Below, in pieces: positions 11,688-23,269 of a stretch of DNA of 64,000 nucleotides. This DNA is from Gari tellinella (Eukaryota > Mollusca > Bivalvia > Cardiida > Psammobiidae), in assembly GCA_922989275.2 (NCBI GenBank), contig OV277867.1:37626070-37690069 (forward strand), read 5' to 3'. Each line of letters begins with the position of its first letter. Within the stretch, counting starts at the first letter, position 1. The translations under genes and the position numbers were made by a program. The notes under the pieces were generated by a model. The model had not been told where the DNA came from. It was given only the letters and a program-made list of their open reading frames with translations, and made no database searches.

Positions 11688-12271
11688 TGACAGGCAGTCG
11701 ATAAAGGAATAAGGGAAGTAGTACGTAAATGGTGTTTATATCTTAACAAATATCATTGAAGAACAGTTGATACGTAAATAAGTTCCATGTATACGGCGTA
11801 AAAGGCAAACCTAATTCTATAAATCTAGAAACTAACAACCGTAATGAAATACCTGGCGATTTAATTTTAGCTGATGGTCAAACGTTTCGGAACTTGATCA
11901 TACGTCGGTTAACTCGGCGTCAGATCTAACTCCAAGTGTTGTAAATCAAACAAATGCTTTACAGAGAAACGCTTTATAGTAGATCTGTCTGCACCACTGT
12001 ATATTATTGTCACGAAGATTCAGGATGTTGCAGATGTCCTGTCACTTCCATGCTGTTTAAATACGTAGGTTGTGTTGTGATACAGATATAGACATTGACA
12101 ATTTCACACTAAAATGACATTACATATTTCTAGACTCAACTGTAATATAATACAGTCGAAACTCAATAATTCTAACTCGAGTTGGTTTTAACATATCCAT
12201 ATCTCAAGGTTAAAACAAGCCACGTTTTAACTTTGAAATACAGGTATGTATGACTAAAGCGAGGTTAACTT

Positions 12272-12536
12272 CAGGGCTGCCATAAGTTTACATGAAACAT
12301 CCTAAGATTTCCAAATTTGCATTTTTCAAGTGAGAACTTACGAATCGTACCTTTACCCCATAGCCTTTTTCTTGTTTTGTTGGCATGCGACTACTTAAAA
12401 CAGGCTATAAGTAAAGCAGAATGCGCCTAAGGGCGCATTCTGCTTTACTTTCAGCCTACTTTAAGCTACCATAAACTGGGAAAAAATCCGGAGATTTAGG
12501 AACAAATCCGTAGAAATGGCAGCCCTATAACTTACC
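12272..12536. mobile_element. CAGGGCTGCCAT element carrying the family D hairpin
   Basis: Terminal inverted repeats AGGGCTGCCAT and ATGGCAGCCCT bound about 265 bp. Inside, after TTTACCCCATAGCC, is a 72-bp palindrome at 12394-12465 whose stem includes GTAAAGCAGAATGCGCC and GGCGCATTCTGCTTTAC with only TAA between the arms. The right interior carries two ATCCGGAGATT-like direct repeats. A sister copy lies at 15195-15449. The short CAGGG termini would fit an hAT-like origin, but I found no clean 8-bp duplication. Confidence 0.75.
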
Positions 12537-13904
12537 GAATATTATAAAACGATTATTGAACTTTCATTGGGTCAATATGAGAATTAATGGAGTAAAGAAA
12601 AACAATATCGACCGAGTGCGTAGGCCGTAAGTTCAAGAACCGTCTATTACATTTAGCCGAAATTCTGGGCTTTAACTATGATATCTAGATCTTTCTAAAA
12701 GCTGGCTGGAATCATGAATGTAACTAGGTTCACGTGCGGTTCGTAATGAGGATCTCTGATTTTAAAAATAATGGAATTTGAAGGAGTTATACAAATTCTA
12801 AGGTGTATATCCCCTACTAGGTCCCTACAAGCATTGGTTTGCCTTTTTCGGAACTGACTGTTTATTTGCATTACTTTGTCAACTTACACTTCGAAACTGC
12901 TTCAAATTGTAGATTCAAGTTTTAACGTTATCGATCATGACGCTTTGGCGCATTTACGAGAATTTTATGTCTTTTTTTTAAAGAAAATGGCGTATGCTTC
13001 TACGCCATCAATTCCTCTTTGGTAAGTTTTTAGAAAACTGACTATTTGATGCTTTATCAGGTTCGATTTTATTAAAAACTGTGAAATATGATTTAAAACC
13101 GATTTTCCTATGACCCAGTGTAGACCAATATGATTACAGAAAGAAATTGAAAATGTAATAATATGACTAACTGATTTATGAAATCCAAGTTCGATCAATT
13201 TAAGCGGTTCGAAGTTTCGAGTTTTGACTGTTTTGATTTTGATGTACAGTAAAGCCACTCTGAAACGATACGCGATATGACTTTCATTAACATTTGCTAG
13301 ACTTAAAACGGAAAACACAGAACGCGTCTTCATAAAATACGTAAAACGTTATGTTTTTTAGATATTTTTTGAGTTACTTGTGTGTTGCAAATAGCTGACA
13401 AATGTTTGAATGTTCTAACGCAACTTTGTTTTAGCCTTGGTAGCAGATTTAGGTTTGCGTTTCTAATATAATTGCCCTACATACTAATTTCTTTTCCTCA
13501 AGATGAAGTTGATAACCCGTAACCGATGAAATATTGTCGTGAAGGAAATTAAAACTTGAGATCTTAGTAACCCCTTCACTGCCAAGGTGTCATCAATCTA
13601 AATATATTTAAATCATTTGAAGCAATTCTGTAGTTCTAGCCTTGGAAGAAAGATTTAGGTGTATTTCTAATACCGTTGCCACCCTGAGGACCAAATTCTG
13701 TTACTCAAAATCAACCTATTTAACGATGAAATATTGCCGTGAGGAGGACATAAATTTGAGATTGTATTAATGGAAAAGCTGTTTCTATCCTTTCCGTATT
13801 ATTTAAAAGTGTTAAGTAATCTTAACACTGTTTTTTTTATTAATTTTAGAAGAGTTTTCAATGATGTGCTGAAAACCATTACTTCAAGTTGACACTATTG
13901 ACGT
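12537..13904. other. Intergenic, no gene
   Basis: No coding stretch that I trust. Two related blocks are visible: the region near 13430-13560 and the region near 13640-13760 share phrases such as TAGCCTTGG, AGATTTAGG, TTGCC and GATGAAATATTG, as do 19075-19200 and 24890-25030, so an old interspersed repeat is present in four copies. AACCCCTTCACTGCCAAGG at 13570 is a family B left end. Confidence 0.45.
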
Positions 13905-14268
13905 TGAGCGGTGCAATGACAAAACCAGCCTTATCATATTGCAACAATATAAAGACCAAGCACCGTTGTCATCTAAGGCTCTGTATCTCTGTTTGGTCTA
14001 CACCGCCAAATACCTTATATTATAAAGCTACATAAATGCTGTTGATGCTCTGGGTGTCATACAGCATAGGTAAAGACCAGCTGCCACGGCGGCGGAGCGG
14101 CGGCTGGACTTTATATACACTGTTTGTAATGTATCAAGGCTGGTTTTCCCAAGACACGGCTCATATGTGTTAGCCAACAAATACCACAAGTCACAGACAC
14201 GACACCTCCTATATATGGACTCCATTTGTGACGTTTCGGTATCTTGTTTCGTTTGCATTTAGGAAACA
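13905..14268 (+). mobile_element. Family E hairpin element, uninterrupted copy
   Basis: Begins near TGACAAAACCAGCC, contains TTTGGTCTACACCGCCAAATA at about 13994-14013, then TATAAAGCTACATAAATGCTG and a GC-rich palindromic core (GACCAGCTGCC...GGCGGCTGGA, about 14076-14110), and closes with GGCTGGTTTT near 14140. The same order is found at 34240-34329 joined to 36265-36380, where a Penelope-like element splits it. Ends are only approximate. Confidence 0.5.
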
Positions 14269-14989
14269 ATATATCACCATAAAAGTATTAGTAAAATTTG
14301 ACATGAAGTGCATCAGACCAAATATAACACAATATTGTACTGAAAATCTCCAAATGAAACCTTTATCTCTTACTGCAGGTATACCGGGTTGACTTTCTCT
14401 GATTTTGGCTAGACTTGGCAGGTCTTTTTGGGTGTTTTAGTAGAAATTAAATGAGCCGCCCCTTGTGACACTAAACTGACCATTAGGTGTTCCAAAGTAA
14501 GAGCGACGAAATATGGAATTACATATTCTGAAGCTATCCCTGATTTCAACCTAGTCAACGGGGACAAACTAGGTATTATCATCCAATGTTTTGCACCGAA
14601 AACTCATATGGGTCTTATAATAGTGCTAGTGTAATTCGCTATGTGCATGAGGAGACATTGACAAGGAAATATAAACGTATTATTTTTTTCCCAAAGAGAA
14701 GCGTGTAGCCTGTGCGTCATGTACCGATGCTTAGCTTACAGTTGAAAACTGTTGGATGCCGATCAGACTACGACTGATATACTTTCTTAATTGTGTACGA
14801 TTTATAGTCAACGAGTACCACTCGTGCGTTAGGTGTGTTCGGCAGAAGGTTTAAAGCAAAAACCACATATATGTAGGGCTAATCAACTGTACAAATGCAA
14901 TGGAAAATAATTCAAACAAGAAGGAAAAGCAAGTGTCTCCTGATAGCTTAAATTAAGTTTATTTAGAGAGTGTCAGCTTCTGACAAACA

Positions 14990-15125
14990 ATTTAATAATA
15001 ATACACGGTTTAATAAGATTTTCCATTCACAGATATTATGTAAGTCAAATTGCCTATTATCTAACTTTGAGAAATACAAACAGCCGTCAATTGTTTAAAG
15101 CAAATGACGTCATGACAGTGAAATC
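14990..15125 (+). mobile_element. Family B right half
   Basis: Carries CTTTGAGAAATACAAACAG, CCGTCAATTGTTTAAA and ATGACGTCATGACAGTGAA, the ordered right-hand landmarks of family B (compare 36900-36972). The palindrome is missing. Confidence 0.5.
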
Positions 15126-15194
15126 AACAACTGTTTTTCGTTAGCTCTACTTAATAACCTAACCCGCAAAACAGATTACAGTACAGTCAAATTA

Positions 15195-15449
15195 CAGGGC
15201 TGCCATAATTTGAAATGAAAAATCCTAAGATTTCCAAACTTGCATTTTTCAAGTGCGATTTAACGAATCGTACCTTTACCCATTAGCCTTTTTCTTGTTT
15301 TGTTGACATGCGACTACTTAAAACAGGCTGTAAGTAAAGCAGAATGCGCCTTAGGGCGCATTCTGTTTTACTTTCAGGCTGCTTTAAGCTACCATGAACT
15401 GGGGAAAAATCCGGAGATTTAGGAAAAATCCGGAGAAATGGCAGCCCTG
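15195..15449. mobile_element. CAGGGCTGCCAT element, second copy
   Basis: Perfect 12-bp ends CAGGGCTGCCAT and ATGGCAGCCCTG. The 72-bp palindrome is at 15317-15388, with centre GCGCCTTAGGGCGC. Sequence is close to the copy 2.7 kb to the left in the same orientation, including CATCCTAAGATTTCCAAA-like and CCGGAGATTTAGG segments. Non-coding. Confidence 0.8.
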
Positions 15450-16050
15450 CTTGTAGGGAGAGGGAAAATCATATTAGACACGTGATTGTCAAAGAGAGAT
15501 GACCGCTTAACGCAGGACAAATAGAATACACAAAGATCATACACTTGCTTTCTGCATATATTGTGTACCGCATTAGGCAACCAACTGTCATAAGGACTAC
15601 GATTGTATCATTGTGTAATAGTAGATTAATACAAATCTATTTGTAACTCTCGGAAAAAGGTGTTTTAATAGGCACGAAAACTTGTTAAACACTGAACACC
15701 CAAGTACCCCTAAGTCTCGCATTTATAAAATAATTTCACCAAGAGGCAGTTGTGTATTTCAGAGTATCCTTAACTGCTTAAAGTCTATAAAGCGGCTTAA
15801 ATTTCCATTTCAAAATGTGATCATACATTAATGCTTCTTAAGGGAATCGACTTATTTTCAAGATGTCTCTATTAGTGTCAGTTTTCTTGCACTTTTATTG
15901 CATTACGTTTGTATAAATTCAATTTTCAAGTTTGATTAACAATTATTCCTGTTCGTTCCTATTTTTTAAATAGTCCCTTTAAGACCAAGAAATAATTGAT
16001 CAGTTGTTTAATACATATTGAAGGCGGACATTTCAATTGATATTCTTTGA

Positions 16051-16369
16051 ATAAATACGAAAGACTCAAGCAGGAAACGCAACACAAACAATACACCCAC
16101 CTCTCAAGCAAAATACACACACAGTCATACCATACCAAACACACACACGTACACACACACACCCACACACGCGCAACACCACTCCCCCATCCACACACTA
16201 AATAGAAAACAACACGCAAGACAAACATAAAGCAAAGTGAATATAGGAGTCCGCCTTGGTACGGTCAGTAGCAATCAATAATTAATTATAAATTAACCAT
16301 CAACAACCACTGGGGGTTAAACCTGGGTTTAGGGGCGCCCAACCTTACTCTTATCTCCTATATTCACCT
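16051..16369 (-). mobile_element. Penelope-like element, 3'-end fragment (5'-truncated)
   Basis: Matches the 3' untranslated region of the copies at 27498-29953 and 34330-36264: it shares the segment GGGCGCCCCTAAACCCAGG (as its complement here), the (TG)n microsatellite, and the terminal CTTGAGTC...CGTATTTAT, whose end at 16051 falls on the same base as in the other two copies. Only about 320 bp remain. Truncation at the 5' side with a fixed 3' end is the usual product of target-primed reverse transcription. Confidence 0.85.
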
Positions 16370-16510
16370 TGCTGTAAAAACCGATGCCACAGTGTTATGA
16401 TTGGTTTGACACCGGGAATAAAACTTATTCTGCCGATCGCGACTTATCTGGTGTTTGCAAACAGGTTAGATTAGGATTGGACGCCGCGAAACTCTTGTTT
16501 TAAACTGTCC

Positions 16511-16757
16511 TTAACACATTGAACCCTAGCGACGAGTAAACTCGTCATTAACAAACCATATACCCGTTAAGAATACACTTGTCCTATGCACACCGTGTAT
16601 ACCCTGATCAGAGGGCTCCTTTAGGAACCCTCTTATCAGGTCGACAATGTTTGTCATTTTGTAAAACATTGTTGAAATCCACTCTAAATGGTCGAAATAG
16701 ACTAGACTTATATTGAAATTCGAATTGTCCATTTAAAGTTTAAGGGGTGAATGAGGT
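16511..16757 (+). mobile_element. Family C (GAGGGCTCC hairpin) element
   Basis: Starts at TTAACACATTGAACCCTAG and ends near AAGGGGTGAATGAGG. A palindrome around 16588-16651 has the core GATCAGAGGGCTCC and GGAACCCTCTTATCAGG. Outside it lie GAATACACTTGTCCTATGCA on the left and AATTGTCCATTTAAAGTTT on the right, both repeated in the copies at 21646-21890 and 33165-33367. Confidence 0.7.
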
Positions 16758-17204
16758 AAATAATACTGGGAGGATGAACGTCATACAAGAGAAGAAAAAA
16801 GTATCGGAATTGACAATTCATTCTAGTTTAGTTTATATTGATTAATCTATTTTCGGCTTAAGGCAAATAAATTTGAATTTTTAAACCTGTTTGATCTTAA
16901 TTATTCGCCACTGAGCTCGGCGTGGTTAATATTCTACAATTTTAGAGGCGTAAACACTTTTTTGTTAGAAGAATACAGTCATAAAATGCCAGTCGGTTGA
17001 TGAAGTACAGTCATGTTGTATGGAAATGGTTGACTAATCCAAACATCACATGAGAACAACGAAGGCCTTATCATTTCCCATTCAAACGAAACTAAACTTA
17101 AACGCAGTTAAGTTCATGTAAGAAATGGCAACCTTTTGAACATTTCTGACGATTTATGTTTTCTGTCAGGCAAACATACTAAAGTCTGAGCTGGGTCCAT
17201 GACG

Positions 17205-17262
17205 CTTTTGAACGCACATCTCCTGTGTGAAAAGAGCGCTATATAAATCGGGTATAATAATA
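17205..17262 (+). mobile_element. LINE 3'-terminal scrap
   Basis: About 58 bp identical in layout to the end of the LINE at 1-787: CGCTTTTGAACGCACATCTC, then AAAGAGCGCTATATAAATCG and TATAATAATAA. A severely 5'-truncated copy. Confidence 0.7.
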
Positions 17263-17353
17263 AGTGTTGGAAACACATATTTCAAGACAAACGCATTTAA
17301 TGAGACAGAATTACGTTTATACTTAAGAAATAAGCTATGATCTACCGTTGTTA

Positions 17354-17464
17354 AACGGTATTAGACAACGGTTAGGAGTTGCGATGCGCAAGAATTGACC
17401 ACGGAGGCCGAATGCCTGCGTGGTCAATTGCTGCGCATGCAATGACAAACCGTCTAATACCGTT
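17354..17464. repeat. 111-bp imperfect palindrome
   Basis: Outer arms AACGGTATTAGAC and GTCTAATACCGTT, inner arms TTGACCACG and CGTGGTCAA, with a short centre (GAGGCCGAATGCCTG). Bulges sit between the outer and inner stems. It does not match hairpin families A-D. Confidence 0.75.
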
Positions 17465-18168
17465 CCGATTCTAAGATAACAAGATTTAAATAAATTCATA
17501 GAAAGGAAAACAAATGTGTCCCGCTTCTTTCCTCTGCGGATGTAGTTTTCCGACCGAAATAACTTTCCTGTGGCTTTTACAAGAATCTAACACCCTACAG
17601 CAAACTTACTTACAGCAGAGAATTTCACATACACAATACATACTCACCGATCCACCATCTTGCACAGAACAAACATTTCATGGAAGAAGACAGAACAAAG
17701 GGAAAATTCAAGTAACATGACTGGCTAGAAATATATGGTCTCTACGGACCATAGGAATAACTAAAGACATTTAAAGAATCGTAACGAATGAATACATGCC
17801 GTCACGTCACGTCATGTAACCGCAAAGGAGCAGAGTAGGGTATAGTAGAGCGTTGTTAAACATTTCAGAAATATCACGATAAGCTTCCTCTATATTATAG
17901 TGATAAATACACGTGTCGTGTTAGAGTATTATACATTGCTATCAAGTTGATTAAGGATTATACAGATGTCACTTATATACTGTTTTAATACGCGAGCTGT
18001 GTATTTCCACAGATATAACATTGATAAGTTTTGCGCAAAAATAATTGTCAACACTTTTACCCCAAAGCCTGTTTCTAGTTTTGAAAATAGGTGACTACTT
18101 AAAGCAGGTTGAAAGTAAAGCAGAATGCGCCTTAGGGCGCATTCTGCTTTACTTTCAGCCTGCTTTAA

Positions 18169-18691
18169 AGGGACTCGCAACCGGATGGTGTACTTGTCAA
18201 AATAAAATAAAATACTCAAATAACAGCAAATTTGTGGCATTATTTGGCTTCTGACATTAAAAAAATATGATCAGTCCAAAAAAAGTCTCAAGAATCGTCA
18301 CCGAATCTTAGATTTTTAGATATTTTCCATTGTTTTTCTATAGCGTCAGCTGACGGTATAGTTGTTGTTGTTGCTTCTCTACACGGGCTCAGACATAAAC
18401 CCGAGCCGAATAAAGTATTATCGATCGCTACCAGTGAAGAACGTTAATTCGCTACCATATATAAGAGAGCGCTGGTAGCCGAGGTAGTACAGGCGCTTCC
18501 TCATTTTTCATGTTTGTCTCCGCATGGAGGGTCACGGGTTCGAATCCCACCAGAGCTTCTTCTTTCTTTTTTTTTGAAATGCATTTTTTAACATAATTTA
18601 TTATCCTAAACTAAATCTTACCCATTTATATAAGCATTTGACATATATTCACAAATTACTATGTTTAATGCTAAATCCGGTGGCGAGCCTC
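18169..18691 (+). mobile_element. 523-bp TIR element containing a tRNA-like sequence
   Basis: Ends are AGGGACTCGCAACCGGAT and ATCCGGTGGCGAGCCTC, an inverted repeat of about 18 bp with a few mismatches. TTTAA flanks it on both sides (18164-18168 and 18692-18696), and joining the flanks would give the uninterrupted family D sequence seen elsewhere. The interior has a small hairpin (CGGGCTCAGACATAAACCCG, about 18384-18403) and a tRNA-like segment at 18469-18556. No transposase. Confidence 0.8.
18469..18556 (+). other. tRNA-like sequence (Leu/Ser type), probably not a working tRNA
   Basis: 88 nt. The 5' end GCGCTGG can pair with the 3' end CCAGAGC in 6 of 7 positions. TAGCCGAGGTAGTACAGGCG gives a D arm (GCC/GGC) and an A-box, GGGTTCGAATCCC a T arm and B-box, and CTCCGCATGGAG a long type-II variable arm. 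I cannot form an anticodon stem from CTTCC...TCATG, so a functional tRNA is unlikely. A T-rich run at 18563-18578 could end RNA polymerase III transcription. Confidence 0.6.
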
Positions 18692-19604
18692 TTTAAGCTA
18701 CAACCTGCTAGAATAAAGAAAATACTCTTTATGATAGATACCCATAACTGTATAAATTTGAACTCTTTTCTTCAGCGGGGGAATATAATGAATGCGCTAA
18801 AAAGCAATTTTATGGGGGGGGGGAGGGATAATTTGCACATTTCAAGACACAAATGTGTGATGTTGGTGTACAGTAAAAACCGCTCATACACGATATTCAG
18901 TATAAGTTTCATTACCATGACTGTGTTAGACAAAACGAGAAAATACAGAAAACTCCTTTAAAACAAACGTAAAACAAAATGATGTTCTTTATGAAACTTT
19001 GTGTGTTAGTTTTGTGTTTCATAAAGCTGCCAATAATATTGTAAAAAAATATTAAGCAACTTTATGGTTCTAGCTTTTGATAGAAGAATGAGGTCTGTCT
19101 TTCTAATATAGTTGCCCTGAGATCAAGTTCCGTTAATCACGATGAAGCAATTTAATGACGAAATATTTCCGTCAAGGAAAATTAAATTTTGGGTGGTATT
19201 AATCGAGCCATTGTTGTTTGTTCCTTTCCCCTCAGTAGGATTCAATAGTGTCAATTAACCTCAACAGTATTTTAATGAACTTTTGAAAGCTGTCTGATGA
19301 AGAACTGAGCTGTTTGCTATTCTATTTCCACAGTTTGGAAAAAACTACTTCATTATACTGCGTGATACAACTAGTCAGTTCAACCTTTAGTATAGTTGCA
19401 GCAGTTATTCTCCGTATCCCAGTGTTTAGGATATATTTACGATAGTCACTCGAATCACTAGTCCATTAGTCCACGATATGTCTATAAATATCATTGTATG
19501 ATGGGTCTGCTTCGTTCGTATTTAAAACTACATGTATATATCACTGTGAAAATATATTTGAATAATTTTACATGAAATGCATAATACCCATTGAATTGAA
19601 ACTT

Positions 19605-20556
19605 CTCTGTATCTGTATCTGTATATGTATGCTACGTTGAAGATACTAATACTGGCTTTAATTCAACGAGGGGATGCGCTTTAGTCAAAAATACTTAAGA
19701 GCGATTTGAAGCTCTCTATAGTGTCAGTTTCCACAAAGTTATCACTAAGTTTGTTCCAATCCAACGCTGTTCTCACAAAACAAAGTTTTTAAAATTCGCT
19801 GTTTTTGAGAATATAGGAGTAAAGCACTGTTTGTTGATGTTAACACTATTTTCCACAATGTTTTTACTTATTTAATCCTCGTATTGTTTAGCCCTTATAG
19901 TTATTTTCTGTCCTAATGGTTTGAGATAGTGTTCTAGATTGATAGCCGGTACGTGCTCTTTCATCACCTTGTACAGAAAAGTAAGTCTGAGGTGGCGTCG
20001 TCTCTCTTGTAGTGGAGGTATCAGCTCCAGGTTCCTAAGCATGTTGGTTAAACAGCCAACGTATTGAGGCTTGTAGTATATTGTGATTAACCCAGTCGCT
20101 GATCGCTGTACGCGCTCAAGTCTATCGATGTCTGTCTGTTGGTAGGGATCCCAGACACTGCAGCTGTACTCCAACTTGGACCTGATCAATGCAATGTAGG
20201 CAGTTTTCTGGCAGTCTTTTGAGCAGATTCTTGAAACCTAGTGTAGAGTTGGCACGTTTGGTGATGTTGTTGATGTGAGTCTTCCATTTTCGGTCATCAG
20301 ATAATGGGATGCCAAGGTAAGGGTTGTTTTGAACTTGTTCAAGTATAGTATTGTTGATGGTATAGAAATGCATAGATTTGTTTCTGGAGCTGAGTAGATA
20401 ATATTTCTTGGCGTTAAACTTCATACCACAGTCTCTGGTCCATTGTTGAAGGTTGTTAAGATCTGTTTGAAGTTGGACATGGTCCTTTGAAGTCTTAATT
20501 GCTATGTATAAAAAGCAGTCGTCCGCAAACAGGCGTATCTGTGATGTTACTTTCTA
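19605..20556 (-). pseudogene. LINE fragment, C-terminal reverse transcriptase
   Basis: Minus strand coding from about 20556 starts with the catalytic FADDCFLY box, then LQTDLNNLQQWTRDCGMKFN, then NNPYLGIPLSDDRKWKTH and NITKRANSTLGF. After a frame change near 20190 it continues SKLEYSCSVWDP, DIDRLERVQRSA and QERRRHLRLTFLYK, ending at 19872. These are the ordered motifs of the thumb/C-terminal region of CR1/Jockey-group elements. A 3' untranslated region ends near 19605 in a TCTGTA simple repeat (plus strand). 5'-truncated and frameshifted, so inactive. Different family from the LINE at 1950-8705. Confidence 0.9.
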
Positions 20557-20573
20557 AAGGATACCGTTATCTC

Positions 20574-20814
20574 TTAACCCTTTCAATCCTAAATTTCTCT
20601 TTTGGGTATATACTATCCTTTTGGACTCTTTTATTACAATTACTTTAAAACAGTTTATTGTTACATTTACGGTATGACAACAAACACCAATGAAACTTTC
20701 AAACAGTGCAGACCCTGATCAGGGGGCTCATATGGGAGCCCTCTGATCAGGGTATACACCGTTTGCATTTGTAATCAGTAATCTATACAGAGGGTGTAGG
20801 GTTGAACGAGTTAA
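20574..20814 (+). mobile_element. Family C hairpin element with TTAA flanks
   Basis: TTAACCCTTTCAATCCTA at the left and TTGAACGAGTTAA at the right. Palindrome at 20700-20765: AAACAGTGCAGACCCTGATC, core GGGCTCATATGGGAGCCC without a loop, then GATCAGGGTATACACCGTTT. It abuts the truncated 5' end of the LINE at 20556. Confidence 0.75.
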
Positions 20815-21129
20815 TACACGTGCTACTTGGTTGGTTATTCGTCCGGTTCTTGGTCTATACTGGCATACAATACAGTGCTATATGCCTTGATGAATTCTTA
20901 TCTGCAGAAGACGAAAGTGGATGTATACTGCGCCACGGAGCACACATATCATTAGAGATAATGAACTATACAAGTGCAGTAATGCCATTGTCAAACACGA
21001 CGGAACTCTAACCAGAACAGAAAACGCAAAACACATCTGACAAATATGGGAATATCATATCCTGAGTAACAAAATTAATCGTCTGCTGAAACTTTAAATG
21101 TTATTACAGACAAGAGAGTGTACATTTGT

Positions 21130-21590
21130 ATCTTAATAGGCATCCAGCTTTACTTTCAGCCTATCTAAAGCTATACCTCCTGAAATATAGAAATTCTTCT
21201 TATGTTGCATATTCACTGTATAAAGAGGAACTATTTTCTATGGATGATAACTCAATTAAAGGCGTGAATAGGCTTATTTATGGGGTATTTGGTTACGTAG
21301 GAGGTGTCTTCTAAAACTTACAAATAGAAAGATTCATTTGGTAATTCCTTTGCAGTTTGTTTGAATGACGAAGTTTATCTTATAGGATTTAGAAGTTAGT
21401 TTGTAAACATTCAAAACCAGTTTTACTATTAACTAAACCTTTCACCAACATAGGCGACTTATGTTGGGTTTGCAAATAGATTTCGGTTTGATCAGACGCA
21501 ATGCAAAATTTAGAAATAAGAGCAGGTGACAATTCTTAAAAAAAACATGACGTCATGGCAGGGAAGGAGTTCATTCACTGACATGAAATC
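21130..21590. mobile_element. Remnants of family D and family B elements
   Basis: 21140-21260 has TTTACTTTCAGCCTATCTAAA, a family D right arm, followed by the D-type right interior (AGAGGAACTATTTTCT). 21430-21575 has CTAAACCTTTCACC, TTGCAAATAGATTTCGG, TTTGATCAGACGCAA and ATGACGTCATGGCAGGGAAGG, the landmarks of family B with a decayed palindrome. Confidence 0.5.
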
Positions 21591-21645
21591 AACTGTATGA
21601 CGTAAGCTCTACGTAATCGCCAAAAACAGTTCAGACAAACATGTA

Positions 21646-21890
21646 TTAACCCTTTGAACCCTAGTCCCGCATATTGGCGTCCTTTGCAAACAGTGTGCAT
21701 GTGAATAGTACACTTGTCCTTTGCAAACAGTGAAGACCTAGATCAGAGGGCTCCTAGGAGCCCTCTGATCAAGGTCATGACTGCTTGTCATAATGCCAAA
21801 CATGACAACAACCCTCAAAAGTCAGAAATGGACTAGACTTAAATGGAAACTGGAATTGTCCATTTATACTTTCAGGGAGGAAAGAGTTAA
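21646..21890 (+). mobile_element. Family C hairpin element, complete
   Basis: Bounded by TTAACCCTTTGAACCCTAG and GGAGGAAAGAGTTAA. The palindrome at 21724-21787 has the loopless core GGGCTCCTAGGAGCCC. GCAAACAGTG occurs twice left of the core (about 21693 and 21723). Right interior AATGGACTAGACTTAAATGG and AATTGTCCATTTATAC are family C hallmarks. TTAA at both ends supports a TTAA-specific transposase as mobiliser. Confidence 0.8.
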
Positions 21891-22175
21891 GCAACACCTG
21901 ATGAAAGAAGACATGTCATTTGTCTAGACCGGTTAATGCAGGACAGATACATACAGGAACTGTCTGTGTAACCTTTGTCTTGCATTACTCTACCACCTGT
22001 CATATAGGCTACGCAATGTACGTATATGGCATACTGTAGTTGTCCCTTAATGCAATTGTGACAGTAACACTCACCCTTAATGCAAATATGACAGTATCAC
22101 ACAAAATATTTGTTTATAGCTGCTATGTTTTTCTTACGTGTATCGAAACGTGTTGTTTTTCACACTCTGGAAATA

Positions 22176-22416
22176 CAGTGGAGAAAACGTTATTCTTTCC
22201 CAATAAACGCGTTTACGCTCAGACTGTTATTTCCAATGCAAACAGTTTAGAGCCAGAACAGACGCCGGGTAACCCGGCGTCTGATCAGGCTCTGAACTGT
22301 TTACCACCAAGATAAACATGAATTATCAGAATTCTCCAAAAGTTTTCTAACATTTTAGTGTTTTGCGTGTGCGTACGTTTGCGTTTAAACGAGAAAGAAT
22401 AACGTTTTCTCCATTG
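22176..22416 (+). mobile_element. CAGTGGAG element with TA duplication and GACGCCGGG hairpin
   Basis: 241 bp between TA dinucleotides (22174-22175, 22417-22418). The left end CAGTGGAGAAAACGTTATTC pairs with the right-end complement with one mismatch over about 25 bp. The interior palindrome at 22240-22302 has core CAGACGCCGGG TAA CCCGGCGTCTG. TA target and CAGT start are typical for Tc1/mariner-type non-autonomous elements. Sister copy: 49858-50097. Confidence 0.85.
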
Positions 22417-23269
22417 TATATAGATCTATATGCACACTGCGTTTTTCACATAATATTATTGTCTTTATAGGCAAGATAATTGGTTAAATACTATAAACAC
22501 ATATTTTCCCTCATTTTTGACATTATTTCACAGAGGAGCTGTTGTATAATTGAGAGTGTTTCAGCGCAGCTTCATAAAGCGCATTGATGTTGCCATTTTC
22601 AAGTCCAAGGATACATTAATGTTTCTAAAGGGAATCGATTTTTCAAGATATCTACAAACGTGTCAGTTTACTTGCACTTTTATTACATTACGGTTGTATA
22701 AATTCAATTCTCAAATTTAATTATGCAAGTATTCCTTCCCGTACCCAATTTGTAAATATTTCCCTCAAGAACAAGTAAACAACTGATTATTGGTAACTTC
22801 TTATTGAAGACGCTTTTTTCTTATATCGACTGGCTGTACACTCAAGGTCACAGCTAACGCAACACTTTCTATATATAATATAATTTGAGTGTTCGTGAAC
22901 GGAATGCGTTAAATCTGGAACAAGTATATCTCAATGGATCATACATACATGGTGGAAATTTCTATTTCAATCGCATAAACATTGTGTTATATTGCAGTAA
23001 CTTTAAAGCCATACTGTTGCTCTCAAAGTATCAAAATCGAGCATGTTTCTAACATGAAATGTATGGCACTGTCTTAGTCGTTACTTATTAAGAAAGTGAA
23101 AACAAATCGAGATTGAAATCTAGATTGTTTATATTTGATTAACGACGAAATTTTACGGAGATACTCGGTAAAAGCTAATTAGCATATCCTATACACACAC
23201 GTCGATGACGTCAAAGCTGTTTGCGGTGGGAACTATGAGCCATTTCACTCAAAGAGAGTCAACTCCTAT

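Larger units (their letters stand above)
18050..18830 (+). mobile_element. Family D hairpin element, split by a 523-bp insertion
   Basis: Left part: TTTTACCCCAAAGCCTGTTT and the 72-bp palindrome at 18098-18169 (GCAGAATGCGCC TTA GGGCGCATTCTGC). The expected continuation after GCCTGCTTTAA is GCTACAACCTGCTAGA, as at 50521-50544. It is found only from 18697, after the insertion at 18169-18691. The right part includes TGAACTCTTTTCTTCAGCGG and a G-run near 18816. Non-coding. Confidence 0.75.

Noticed and set aside
18469..18556. Functional tRNA-Leu or tRNA-Ser gene
   Set aside because: The anticodon stem does not form and T-stem pairing is incomplete, so I list it only as tRNA-like.
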